Shown here: positions 25,903 through 34,469 of the stretch, in pieces
How the letters are laid out: every line of letters begins with the position of its first letter
Position numbering within the stretch: the stretch's first letter is position 1
Source of the DNA: Christiangramia fulva
GTDB lineage: Bacteria > Bacteroidota > Bacteroidia > Flavobacteriales > Flavobacteriaceae
NCBI RefSeq assembly: GCF_003024155.1
Contig: NZ_CP028136.1
Location: 1,922,001 to 1,986,000, forward strand
DNA length: 64,000 bases
Direction of reading: 5' to 3'
Position numbers and translations under genes: made by a program
Notes under the pieces: generated by a model
Told to the model about the DNA's origin: nothing
Databases searched by the model: none
What the model saw: only the letters and a program-made list of their open reading frames with translations

Positions 25903-27228
25903 ATGAAAATAAAAGGCGAAGGGTTAGTTCGGAGTATCGGGGTTTGGGGACTTTCCGCCAATATCGTTAATATAATTATCGGGGCGGGAATTTTTGTAAT
26001 TCCGGCACTGGTCGCTGAGAATATGGGGGCGAACAGTCTGGTGGCCTATCTTTTCTGCGGAATACTTATAGCACTTATTATGTTGTGTTTTGCTGAGGCG
26101 GGAAGCAAAGTTCCGAGATCTGGTGGAGGATATGCCTACGTTGAAGAAGCTTTTGGCCCATTTCCCGCTTTTCTGACCGCGATTTTTTACCTCTTAGGAG
26201 GTGTTCTAGCCGATGCTTCCGTCTCTAATGCTCTGGTAGATATTGCGGCGGGTCTTTTTCCATTTTTGAAGGAAACGCTGTGGAGAATCATTTTCCTGTT
26301 CCTTATTTTCGGTACGCTCTCTTTTATAAATATCGTGGGTATTAAACAGGGTATAGGTCTGGTAAAACTTCTTACCATAGGAAAGCTTATTCCACTTTTA
26401 ATACTTATATGCCTGGGATGGAAAGATGTGGCTTTTTCCAATCTGGCCTGGGATGGTTTTCCAACTCTTAAACAACTGGGAGAAACCTCACTTCTACTTT
26501 TCTTCGCCTTTCAGGGCGGGGATGTGGGATTGAGTGTGGGAGGGGAGATCAAAAAACCTAAAAAAAATATTCCCAGGGCAATTTTTATTGGAATCTCAGG
26601 TGTCATAGTTATTTACATGCTCATCCAAACAGTGACACAGGGAGTTTTAGGCAATCAACTGCAAAATTTTCAGGAAGCTCCATTGGCAGAAACCGCCAGG
26701 GTGGTTTTTGGACCGGTTGGTTTTGGTTTGCTTTTTATTGGCGCGGCTATATCAATGACCGGAATGTTAAGCGGAGAAATTCTCAATAATCCCCGGGTTC
26801 TGTTTGCCGTTTCGAAAGACAGGGTAATCCCTACAGGCCTTTTCGCCAGGATACATCCCCGATTTTTAACCCCATATCTGGCAATTTTTTTCTATTCATT
26901 GACCGGTTTCTTTATTGCAATTTTTGGCGGTTTTAAGGTATTGGTCTCAATTGCTTCGGCATGTGTTCTTCTAACATATCTGGGTGTTTCCTTAGCCGTG
27001 ATTCGACTCAGAAAAATAAAAAAATCTTCCCCTAAAGAATATACCATTCCCGGTGGAATAACAGTTCCGGTTTTATCGGCAATTATTATTCTATATTTCC
27101 TGTCCAACTTACAGAGATATGAGATTATAGGGTTCGTAGTACTTCTTATCATACTCTCCTTGATTTTTATAAGTATGAAGATACTTGATAAACGGGTTCG
27201 AAAAGTAAAATCAAAGCGCAATGCCTAG
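25903..27228 (+). CDS. APC-family amino acid permease
   Basis: A 441-residue inner-membrane transporter with about 12 helices. Helix 1 has the superfamily's unwound 'NIIIGAGIFVIPAL' segment. 'AGSKVPRSGGGYAYVEEAFG' and 'GGDVGLSVGGEIKKPKKNIP' are typical APC loop motifs (the latter matches the helix 6-7 E.KNP-type region). The substrate is unknown; amino acids or polyamines are likely. It sits inside the DUF6090 array: its 3' end overlaps the next DUF6090 gene by 8 bases, while its own start follows 131 bases of non-coding sequence after the broken copy. This suggests it arrived by, or survived, the rearrangement. Confidence 0.9.
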   Translation: MKIKGEGLVRSIGVWGLSANIVNIIIGAGIFVIPALVAENMGANSLVAYLFCGILIALIMLCFAEAGSKVPRSGGGYAYVEEAFGPFPAFLTAIFYLLGGVLADASVSNALVDIAAGLFPFLKETLWRIIFLFLIFGTLSFINIVGIKQGIGLVKLLTIGKLIPLLILICLGWKDVAFSNLAWDGFPTLKQLGETSLLLFFAFQGGDVGLSVGGEIKKPKKNIPRAIFIGISGVIVIYMLIQTVTQGVLGNQLQNFQEAPLAETARVVFGPVGFGLLFIGAAISMTGMLSGEILNNPRVLFAVSKDRVIPTGLFARIHPRFLTPYLAIFFYSLTGFFIAIFGGFKVLVSIASACVLLTYLGVSLAVIRLRKIKKSSPKEYTIPGGITVPVLSAIIILYFLSNLQRYEIIGFVVLLIILSLIFISMKILDKRVRKVKSKRNA

Positions 27229-27976
27229 GATTTTCAAAAATATCAGGCGGTTTCTTTTGAAACAGAATAAAGTAAAAGGCTATTTGCTTTATGCCATTGG
27301 TGAAATTATTCTTGTGGTGATTGGTATTTTGATCGCCCTGCAAGTCAATAACTGGAATGAAGACCGAAAAACAAAAATTGAAGAAAAAAAGTTGCTGAAT
27401 CAACTTGAAATTGATTTCCAGGATAACCAAAATCAGCTCACAGATAGAATTAAAGAACACCAAAGCATCGACGGCTCGCTTCGAAAATTACTAACAGCCA
27501 TTAGACCTGATCCTGAAAAAATACCTGAAGATTCCTTAAATAAATATATTTCAGATATTTCTCATATGGTCTTTTATAAGCCTAATACAGCAACTATTAC
27601 TACCCTGATAAGTAGCGGGAAAATTTCAATTATTTCAAATGACAGTTTAGCTCTTTTACTAAGCAAGTGGCCAGAAAAATTAGAAAATTATCAGTTTGGA
27701 TCTACTATTATTTACAACCTTTACCAAAACCAGATTTTACCTTATACGGCCAAGCAGCTTCATTTTAGAAATTCAATGATTGACATTGGACTGGGCAATA
27801 CAGGGCCCAGCAGGTTTTCAACAAATCAGGAAAAAATCTTATCAGATCCCATACTTGAAAACCTGGCAGAACTAAGAAGGGTAAATGAGGAGCTGCTTGA
27901 ACTTATTGCTATAGACCTAAAAGCACACCAGGCTAAAATTCTAAGGCTAATCAAAAAGCATTTATCAAAAAATTAA
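27221..27976 (+). CDS. DUF6090 family membrane protein
   Basis: A 251-residue family member. The anchor (RIFKNIRRFLLKQNKVKGYL, helix 'LVVIGILIALQVNNWNEDRK') is of the same subtype as the copies at 28762 and 29559. The C-terminal helices include 'TATITTLISSGKISIISNDS', the shared SSGK.SII motif, and end in a Lys-rich helix. It overlaps the APC permease stop by 8 bases, which implies translational coupling, and precedes the next copy by 7 bases. Confidence 0.82.
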   Translation: MPRIFKNIRRFLLKQNKVKGYLLYAIGEIILVVIGILIALQVNNWNEDRKTKIEEKKLLNQLEIDFQDNQNQLTDRIKEHQSIDGSLRKLLTAIRPDPEKIPEDSLNKYISDISHMVFYKPNTATITTLISSGKISIISNDSLALLLSKWPEKLENYQFGSTIIYNLYQNQILPYTAKQLHFRNSMIDIGLGNTGPSRFSTNQEKILSDPILENLAELRRVNEELLELIAIDLKAHQAKILRLIKKHLSKN

Positions 27977-27983
27977 ATAAGCT

Positions 27984-28754
27984 GTGGCAAAATTCTTCAA
28001 TAAAATCCGTAAAAAACTTTTAACACAAGGCAAAACCATCAACTATCTGAAATATGCAATTGGTGAAATCATCCTGGTGGTGATCGGGATCTTGATCGCC
28101 CTGCAGGTAAATAACTGGAACGAACAGCGAAAACTAAGTCTTGAACGAACAGAGCTTATCAATTCCCTGATTTCTGATCTAAAAACGTCTCGGCAGAGGC
28201 TAAAGAAAATGAAAGCTAAAAACGATAATTCCATCGATCTGAGTTCTAAATTTTTAAGTGTCTCTTACCTTGATACAAATTCGGTTTCAATCGATAGTCT
28301 GAAATATTACTTGTCGGGAATTTTTGATTTTGCTTATTATCAACCTGTTCTAACCACCTATGAACAGGCAGTTTCTTCAGGAAGTATAGGGCTCATGGAA
28401 GACAAGGGATTTTATAATAGTATGTCAGATTTTCTCACTTCCTATGAAAGATATGAAGCGGAAGCGACTTTGAGCGGACAAATATTTTACCAGGGTTCTA
28501 TCTGGGAATTACGAAAGGAAATTGGCAATATCGTCGCCCTCGCGGGAGAATACAGGTCAAGAAACGGAACCCGCAAAATTGAGCCTGATGCCTATAAACT
28601 TTCAGATTCTGAATACCGGGAATTTATAAAAAAACCTGAAGTTTTTGCCGCTGTAGACAATATGAGAACTATCTTTTACAATGTAAATGAGAGCTTTAGA
28701 GATATGGATGTTGCCGCAAAGGATCTCATTGAGAAATTAGAAACTATAAAATAA
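27984..28754 (+). CDS. DUF6090 family membrane protein
   Basis: A 256-residue family member whose first codon is GTG (27984), 7 bases after the preceding stop. This start gives the full anchor (KFFNKIRKKLLTQGKTINYL, helix 'LVVIGILIALQVNNWNEQRK'). The remainder is helical with 'TYEQAVSSGSIGLMEDKGFY' in the position of the SSGKL motif. No catalytic signature is visible. Confidence 0.82.
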   Translation: MAKFFNKIRKKLLTQGKTINYLKYAIGEIILVVIGILIALQVNNWNEQRKLSLERTELINSLISDLKTSRQRLKKMKAKNDNSIDLSSKFLSVSYLDTNSVSIDSLKYYLSGIFDFAYYQPVLTTYEQAVSSGSIGLMEDKGFYNSMSDFLTSYERYEAEATLSGQIFYQGSIWELRKEIGNIVALAGEYRSRNGTRKIEPDAYKLSDSEYREFIKKPEVFAAVDNMRTIFYNVNESFRDMDVAAKDLIEKLETIK

Positions 28755-28761
28755 GAAATTT

Positions 28762-29550
28762 ATGCCGGTCATCTTTAAAAATATCAGGCGGTTTCTTTTG
28801 AAACAGAATAAGGTAAAAAGCTATCTGCTATATGCGATTGGTGAAATTATTCTAGTGGTCATCGGGATCTTGATCGCCCTGCAGGTGAATAACTGGAATG
28901 AAGAAAGAAAAAAGACAAATAGCGAAATTTATTATCTGCAGCGGCTCGAAGACGATTTTCGAAATAATAAATTGATCGCCGATCAGAATGTTCGGTTTTG
29001 TGACATTCAAAAAGCAAATGCCGACGTGGTACTAAAAAGTTTTTACGATAAGTTAACCCCGGAGGAATCGGCGAGATGGTTCTATGCGGTTAATCAGCTA
29101 TGGTTCATTCCTCATAACAAATATGTAGCCGGTGCCTGGAATGAATTGAACAATACCGGGAATATCAACCTGATTTCGAATAAAGAAATTCTAAAAAAGA
29201 TCGGTGATTTTTATGTTCGGGTTGCCAGTGCCGAGCAGCTGGAGGATGAATGGAGTACCTTTCATTTAGAATATAGGAAAAAGACCAATGAGCTCATGAA
29301 TTGGCGATTAAGGAATGAAATTATCAGGCAAAATATAGATACAGCAGGAAACACCAATTATAAGAAGTTTCCAGGTGAGGAAAAATACATCAGTCAGTTA
29401 AAGGATATCGATGGCGTCGAAGGTCTTATTGGAGACATAGAGATCAACAGGGAAGTGGGCAGAAAAGAAGTACATCTGCCTCTGAAAGAAAAGACGATGG
29501 AAATTATCCTGGATTTAGAAAGAGAATTGGATAATCACAAGAGAAATTAA
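28762..29550 (+). CDS. DUF6090 family membrane protein
   Basis: A 262-residue family member. Codons 11-47 are identical at the DNA level to the next gene over 111 bases (28792-28902 versus 29589-29699), after which the two proteins are unrelated by eye. The C-terminal part (EIYYLQRLEDDFRNNKLIAD, 'WNELNNTGNINLISNKEILK') is helical. It lies 7 bases after the previous copy and 8 before the next. Confidence 0.82.
   Translation: MPVIFKNIRRFLLKQNKVKSYLLYAIGEIILVVIGILIALQVNNWNEERKKTNSEIYYLQRLEDDFRNNKLIADQNVRFCDIQKANADVVLKSFYDKLTPEESARWFYAVNQLWFIPHNKYVAGAWNELNNTGNINLISNKEILKKIGDFYVRVASAEQLEDEWSTFHLEYRKKTNELMNWRLRNEIIRQNIDTAGNTNYKKFPGEEKYISQLKDIDGVEGLIGDIEINREVGRKEVHLPLKEKTMEIILDLERELDNHKRN
28792..28902 (+). 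repeat. 111-base anchor repeat, copy A
   Basis: Identical base for base to 29589-29699. It encodes the end of the amphipathic segment, the membrane helix and the NNWNE turn of the DUF6090 anchor. The flanking coding sequence on the 3' side is unrelated between the two genes. Confidence 0.9.
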
Positions 29551-29558
29551 AATAACTT

Positions 29559-30623
29559 ATGCCTGTTATTTTCAAAAATATAAGACGATTTCTTTTGAAA
29601 CAGAATAAGGTAAAAAGCTATCTGCTATATGCGATTGGTGAAATTATTCTAGTGGTCATCGGGATCTTGATCGCCCTGCAGGTGAATAACTGGAATGAAA
29701 AGCGAAAGCAGGATCAACGCTTTATGTTTGGTTTACGTGAACTTTATGGTGAGATCAAGTCAACTGCCTATTATGAAAGTGCTTTAAAAGATAAACTCAC
29801 CTTTCAGCTAATAAGAATTGACAGTGTTCTAAATAAGTCTGAAGAAATTCCATTAAGACGTCTGCCGGCGATGATTCAGCTTTTTGATCAGTATGGTTTA
29901 GACGTCAAGGATAATACCTGGAAAGCAGAATATCTGGAATTTGTGCCAGGCGATGATAAAAGAAATCAGATGGCAAGGGCTCTGCGCTCTATCGCTTTTG
30001 GATGGAACGATATTGAGGACCGTATTAAAGCAATTAACATGAATAATGTGATGGTGTTTCATTTAAGAGAATATAATGTGCCAATACAGATATATTATGC
30101 TGGGACTGGCTACGAAGAATTTATAAAAAAGGGAAGTGAGAATGAGTATACCCCTCAACAATTGTCACAGGTCCGTACCCTGGTGAAGGCCCCCTCTTTT
30201 ATTGCCGATTTAATGACGATTAAATCTATTAAAGAGAATATTTTAAATTATACTTCAACGGTGGGTTTTTCGGCCGAATCTTTCCTGAACTATGTTGAGC
30301 AATACGATCCTAAAACCGATTATTCACTTCCAAAAATGGAGATCATAGGCACAGGGCTACCCAACGGCCAATGGGCTTCGGGACTTGAAATGAAACGGGT
30401 AAATCCTGAAAATGAGAATATCTGGGAGATCGATCAGGAACTCGTGGATGGAGTCATAAAATTCAGGGCTGATGATGAATGGCTTCTCGATTGGGGAAAG
30501 GGTGAAAGCGATCCAAAATCTTTGGTTTTCAAAGGCGGCGATATCCCGGTGAAAAAAGGCAATTATCACATTCAAATCGATATTGAGAAAAATACCATGG
30601 AGTTTACGCCGCTGAAAAATTGA
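29559..30623 (+). CDS. DUF6090 membrane protein with SusE/SusF-like C-terminal domain
   Basis: A 354-residue family member. The anchor DNA is copied from, or to, the preceding gene. Helices follow to about residue 255. The last about 90 residues ('PNGQWASGLEMKRVNPENEN', 'LVDGVIKFRADDEWLLDWGK', 'VKKGNYHIQIDIEKNTMEF') resemble the beta-sandwich repeats of SusE/SusF surface glycan-binding proteins. A second DUF6090 copy thus carries a beta-rich, possibly ligand-binding domain. It is the last gene of the array, and a 361-base gap separates it from the signalling region. Confidence 0.82.
   Translation: MPVIFKNIRRFLLKQNKVKSYLLYAIGEIILVVIGILIALQVNNWNEKRKQDQRFMFGLRELYGEIKSTAYYESALKDKLTFQLIRIDSVLNKSEEIPLRRLPAMIQLFDQYGLDVKDNTWKAEYLEFVPGDDKRNQMARALRSIAFGWNDIEDRIKAINMNNVMVFHLREYNVPIQIYYAGTGYEEFIKKGSENEYTPQQLSQVRTLVKAPSFIADLMTIKSIKENILNYTSTVGFSAESFLNYVEQYDPKTDYSLPKMEIIGTGLPNGQWASGLEMKRVNPENENIWEIDQELVDGVIKFRADDEWLLDWGKGESDPKSLVFKGGDIPVKKGNYHIQIDIEKNTMEFTPLKN
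29589..29699 (+). repeat. 111-base anchor repeat, copy B
   Basis: Identical base for base to 28792-28902, including third codon positions. This suggests a recent duplication of the anchor or gene conversion. Confidence 0.9.
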
Positions 30624-30984
30624 GAATTCTCTTTGATCATTAACGACTATCAGGGAGATTTTTTCTGAAAAACTTAAAAAAATGCACTTTAATCTACCTA
30701 TCTGGTATTTCGTCTAACAATCTTAAGCACAGTAAAATAATTCTTGTTAAGTTTCTTTAAATTTCACTAAATTAGTTAAAAGCTTCTATTTGAAAAGCCT
30801 TTATTCCGCCCCCACCGACCCTTATCATCTTAATAAAAACATTGTTTTTTAGATGAAGATTATTGTACCCTGCCAATAGTATTACCCAGACTTTCCCCGG
30901 AGTCTATTATTGTTAAAAATTAAAAAATCGATAAGCTGTTTTCTCAGGTGACCTGAGATTACCCATATCATACCCATCTAAAGA
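30624..30984. other. non-coding region upstream of the signalling operon
   Basis: This gap of 361 bases holds no supported gene. It is A/T-rich and probably carries the promoter for the long rightward gene run that starts at 30985. The only clear structure is the short inverted repeat at 30943. A C-rich patch (CCGCCCCCACCGACCC, near 30810) is of unknown meaning. Confidence 0.5.
30943..30957. promoter_or_regulatory. inverted repeat, candidate operator
   Basis: CTCAGGT-G-ACCTGAG is a perfect 7+1+7 palindrome ending 27 bases before the FIST gene start, in an otherwise A/T-rich leader. Symmetry and position suit a dimeric DNA-binding protein, but no partner is identified. Confidence 0.4.
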
Positions 30985-32127
30985 ATGAAGGCAAAATCTA
31001 TCAGGGGCTCCGCTATAACCGAAGTGGAAGACAAACTCAATCAGTTAGTTAACAATGACTTTCAACCTACTCTGGCTATTATTTTTATTTCAAAGAGTAT
31101 GGACTTTTCAGCCATTAATAAACTTTTTGATGTAAAGGATATAGCCGTCTTCGGGCTTACCACAAATGGTGAGTTTATAGATGAAAATCTAAATACCTCA
31201 TCGGCAGCAATTCTTCTGCTGGATATAAAGCCTGATTACTTTCAGATTTATTCCGAAGAATTCGAAAACAGAAATTTTAAGAAAATAGCTGAAAAAGTAG
31301 CTGAAAAATCCAAAAAGCGATTCGATCATCCGGCCTTTTTATTAGGGATAAGTAATGCCGCTACTGATGGTGAACTGATACTTCGCGGACTGGAAGCGGT
31401 GATAGATAAAAATTTAAATGCTTTTGGAGGTGCTGCCGGCGATGACTTTTCTTTTAGCGAAACCATCGTTTTTACAAATAATTTTGAAAGCAATAATGGT
31501 CTTGTTTGCCTGGTTCTCGATGAAGAAAAAATAGAGATCAAAGGTATTGCCACCTGCGGCTGGAAAGCCGTGGGCACAGAAAAAACAGTTACTAAAAGTG
31601 AAGGGAACCATGTTTATACCATAGATAATATTCCGGCACTTGACATAACTACAAAGTATGGCGGACTCGAAAATGTGACTCCTGAGAATAAAGACCTTTT
31701 AATGGAATTGGCGGGTAATTTCCCGCTGCAATTACAACGTCCGCAGGGCGATCCCGTAATGCGTCCGGGCCTGGTGGTAGACTGGAATGATCATTCTTTT
31801 TTTACCAGTGGCTCTGTACCACAGGGATCTAAAGTTAGATTCTCGTTACCGCCGGATTTTGATGTAATGGAAAAAGTGGTAAAAGAGGTTGAAAATTTAA
31901 AGGAAACCGAAATGCCCGAAGCCGATGCGGTAATCGTTTTTAGCTGTGGGGGCAGGTTAATTTCCCTTGGGCCATTAATGCCTCAGGAAATTGAAGGAAT
32001 AAAAGAAGTCTGGAACGTCCCTATGGTGGGGATGTTTAGCAATGCAGAACTTGCCAGGGCTACGGGAGGAAATCTGGAAATGCATAATCTAACTACCTGC
32101 TGTGTGGCTATAAAAGAGAAAGTATGA
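30985..32127 (+). CDS. FIST domain sensory protein (1 of 3)
   Basis: A 380-residue soluble protein with FIST_N (about 10-205) and FIST_C (about 215-365) regions. FIST domains are predicted small-ligand (amino-acid-like) sensors found beside or within signal-transduction proteins. 'DIAVFGLTTNGEFIDENLNT' and 'NAFGGAAGDDFSFSETIVFT' are N-domain markers; 'IATCGWKAVGTEKTVTKSEG' and 'VYTIDNIPALDI' mark the C-domain. There is no signal peptide, membrane helix or output domain, so it must work with partners, plausibly the kinases downstream. Its stop overlaps the next start (ATGA). Confidence 0.88.
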   Translation: MKAKSIRGSAITEVEDKLNQLVNNDFQPTLAIIFISKSMDFSAINKLFDVKDIAVFGLTTNGEFIDENLNTSSAAILLLDIKPDYFQIYSEEFENRNFKKIAEKVAEKSKKRFDHPAFLLGISNAATDGELILRGLEAVIDKNLNAFGGAAGDDFSFSETIVFTNNFESNNGLVCLVLDEEKIEIKGIATCGWKAVGTEKTVTKSEGNHVYTIDNIPALDITTKYGGLENVTPENKDLLMELAGNFPLQLQRPQGDPVMRPGLVVDWNDHSFFTSGSVPQGSKVRFSLPPDFDVMEKVVKEVENLKETEMPEADAVIVFSCGGRLISLGPLMPQEIEGIKEVWNVPMVGMFSNAELARATGGNLEMHNLTTCCVAIKEKV

Positions 32128-33269
32128 AGGCACGGTCAATCAAAGCAAACTCCGTTAAGCAGCTGCAACAGGTATTAGCTGGTGTTATCTCGAATGATTT
32201 TTCACCTACAATGGTAGTGTTGTTTCTATCAGTTCAGCAGGACAGGCAAGCGGTAGTGGATTTATTTAATCAGTATAAAATTGATGTTTTCGGCGCTACC
32301 ACTTCAGGAGAATTCATAGATGGCGAAACCGGGAATGGAAGTATTGTCGCATTGTTACTTGAGATAAATTCCGAATTCTACAAACTTAAATTCCTGGAGA
32401 CCGGTGAAAAATCTACCAAGGAGAATGCAGTTGAAATTGGCAGGTTAGGAAAAGAACTATTTGCCAATCCGGCATTTATCATAGTGTCGGGATGGTTAAC
32501 CCAGGATGGAGAGGCTATCGTGGAAGGAATTACCAATGGAGCCGGAGGTGAAGTAGTGATCTTTGGCGGAATGGCCGGCGACGATTTAAAGCTAGAGGGG
32601 CCTCTGGTTTTTAATAATACCCAGAAGAGTGATAAAGGCCTGCTCGCCTTCATTTTAGATGCCGATAAAATCGAAATAAATGGGATTGCTACCTGTGGCT
32701 GGAAGGCTATAGGAACCAATAAGACCATCACGAAAAGTGAAGATAATGTGGTGTATACCATCGATGACAAACCTGCTCTTGACACTATTATGAAATACCT
32801 GGGAGTGGAAATAAATTTTGATCAGGCCAAGGAGATAGTAACCCAGATTGGAGCTTATTATCCGCTCCAGATGGAGCGGGAAAATGTAGCTCCGGTGATG
32901 CGAACGGCTATGTTTGCGAATTTACAGGACAGGTCGCTTATCTGTGCTGGGAATGTGCCGCAGGGATCCAGGGTGAAATTCTCCCTTCCGCCAGATTTTG
33001 ATGCTATTGAAATAGTGGTAGAAGAATGCAAGGCACTTAAAAAGAATAAGCAACCTGAAGCAGATGCCTTAATCATGTTTTCCTGTATTAGTAGAAATCT
33101 GTCTTTCGGAATTTTGATAAGTGAAGAAATAGACCAGGTGAAAGAGGTCTGGGATGCTCCCATGGTAGGGTTTTTTAGTTATGGTGAATTTGGAAAATCA
33201 CATACCGGGAAACACGAATTTCATAATAACACCTGTTGCCTCGTTGCATTAAAAGAGAAAGTAGGATGA
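32124..33269 (+). CDS. FIST domain sensory protein (2 of 3)
   Basis: A 381-residue paralogue of the preceding gene with the same FIST_N/FIST_C layout ('DVFGATTSGEFIDGETGNG', 'VIFGGMAGDDLKLEGPLVFN', 'IATCGWKAIGTNKTITKSED', 'VYTIDDKPALDTIMKYLGVE'). The ATGA overlaps at both ends imply translational coupling of the trio and roughly equal synthesis. Divergence is spread along the protein, so ligand preference may differ between copies (inference). Confidence 0.88.
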   Translation: MKARSIKANSVKQLQQVLAGVISNDFSPTMVVLFLSVQQDRQAVVDLFNQYKIDVFGATTSGEFIDGETGNGSIVALLLEINSEFYKLKFLETGEKSTKENAVEIGRLGKELFANPAFIIVSGWLTQDGEAIVEGITNGAGGEVVIFGGMAGDDLKLEGPLVFNNTQKSDKGLLAFILDADKIEINGIATCGWKAIGTNKTITKSEDNVVYTIDDKPALDTIMKYLGVEINFDQAKEIVTQIGAYYPLQMERENVAPVMRTAMFANLQDRSLICAGNVPQGSRVKFSLPPDFDAIEIVVEECKALKKNKQPEADALIMFSCISRNLSFGILISEEIDQVKEVWDAPMVGFFSYGEFGKSHTGKHEFHNNTCCLVALKEKVG

Positions 33270-34417
33270 AAGCTAAAAGTATTTCAGGCAATTCAATAAG
33301 CAGTATAAAATCGGCTTTGGAAAATTCACTGCAGGACGGATTCAAGCCAACACTGGCCTTTGTTTTTATTTCAGTAAAGCAGGACCGCAAGGCGGTTTCA
33401 TCTTTATTAATTGAGAATGGAATTGATGTTTTGGGTGCAACTTCATGCGGAGAATTTATAAATGAGCATCAAACCGATGGTGAAATAGCCATGCTTTTAA
33501 TGGAGATATCCAAAGATCTGTACAGCCTGGAATTTGAAAAAATAGACGATGATCAAATGGAATCGGCTACTCAGAGTTTAGCCAATAAAGCGCTCAAAAA
33601 GTTTCAAAATCCTGCTCTAATTCTTTGTAGCACTGCTATAAACCGAAAGGCTGAATTTTTTGACGGTCACAGGATGGTTTCCAGTCTTAAAACGAGCCTT
33701 GGGCCGGATAAGGTCTATTACGGTGGTATGGCCGGAGATGACTGGAACATGAATGGAACTTTTGTTTTTGCCAATGAAAATGAAACCGATTCCGGAATCA
33801 CTGCAATTGTTCTTGATGGTGATAAAATCCAATTGAATGGAATGGCGATTAACGGATATAAGCGCATGGGTATTTGCAGAACTGTCACTAAAAGCAAGGC
33901 TAACCTGCTCTATGAAATAGATGGAAAGCCGGCGGTAGATATGTATTTGAAATATTTGGGTCAAAATGATCACCAGGATGATCTGGACATTTTTAAAGAT
34001 GTTTCTGTAGAATATCCATTTATCGTTGAAAGGGATCAAAATGAAACAGTTTTAGTAAGTATACGGGAGATAAACGAGGAAGAAAATGCCTTGGTCACCG
34101 ATATGAAATTGCCTGAGGGATCCAATTTTTGGTTCGCGCAGCCTCCGGGCTTTGATATTGTGGAAGAAATACTTGAAAAAGCAGCCATGATAAAGGAAAC
34201 ACAAAAAGCCAAAGCAGATGCATTGCTGGTTTTTTCCTGCGCTGGCAGGCCTCCCATTCTTGGGCCTATGGTAACCGAAGAAAACGAAGGTCTGGCCAAA
34301 TTATGGAATGCACCAATGGCTGGCTTCTTTACCTATGGCGAATACGGAAGAGCCTATAAAGGAGCACAAAATGTTCATTCAGGCGCCTGTTGCTGGGTAG
34401 CATTAAAGGAAATATAA
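33266..34417 (+). CDS. FIST domain sensory protein (3 of 3)
   Basis: A 383-residue FIST paralogue, the most diverged of the three ('DVLGATSCGEFINEHQTDGE', 'YYGGMAGDDWNMNGTFVFAN', 'MAINGYKRMGICRTVTKSKA', 'LYEIDGKPAVDMYLKYLG'). The Cys-Gly-Trp of the other copies is replaced by Asn-Gly-Tyr. ATG 33266 is chosen because it overlaps the previous stop as ATGA and gives the same MKA(K/R)SI start as the other two; an earlier in-frame ATG at 33236 would add 10 residues. A 52-base gap follows before the RidA-like gene. Confidence 0.87.
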   Translation: MKAKSISGNSISSIKSALENSLQDGFKPTLAFVFISVKQDRKAVSSLLIENGIDVLGATSCGEFINEHQTDGEIAMLLMEISKDLYSLEFEKIDDDQMESATQSLANKALKKFQNPALILCSTAINRKAEFFDGHRMVSSLKTSLGPDKVYYGGMAGDDWNMNGTFVFANENETDSGITAIVLDGDKIQLNGMAINGYKRMGICRTVTKSKANLLYEIDGKPAVDMYLKYLGQNDHQDDLDIFKDVSVEYPFIVERDQNETVLVSIREINEEENALVTDMKLPEGSNFWFAQPPGFDIVEEILEKAAMIKETQKAKADALLVFSCAGRPPILGPMVTEENEGLAKLWNAPMAGFFTYGEYGRAYKGAQNVHSGACCWVALKEI

Positions 34418-34469
34418 AAAAACGAGGAAGTCTGATTCTTTAAATCTCAGGCACTTTATAACTAGAATC

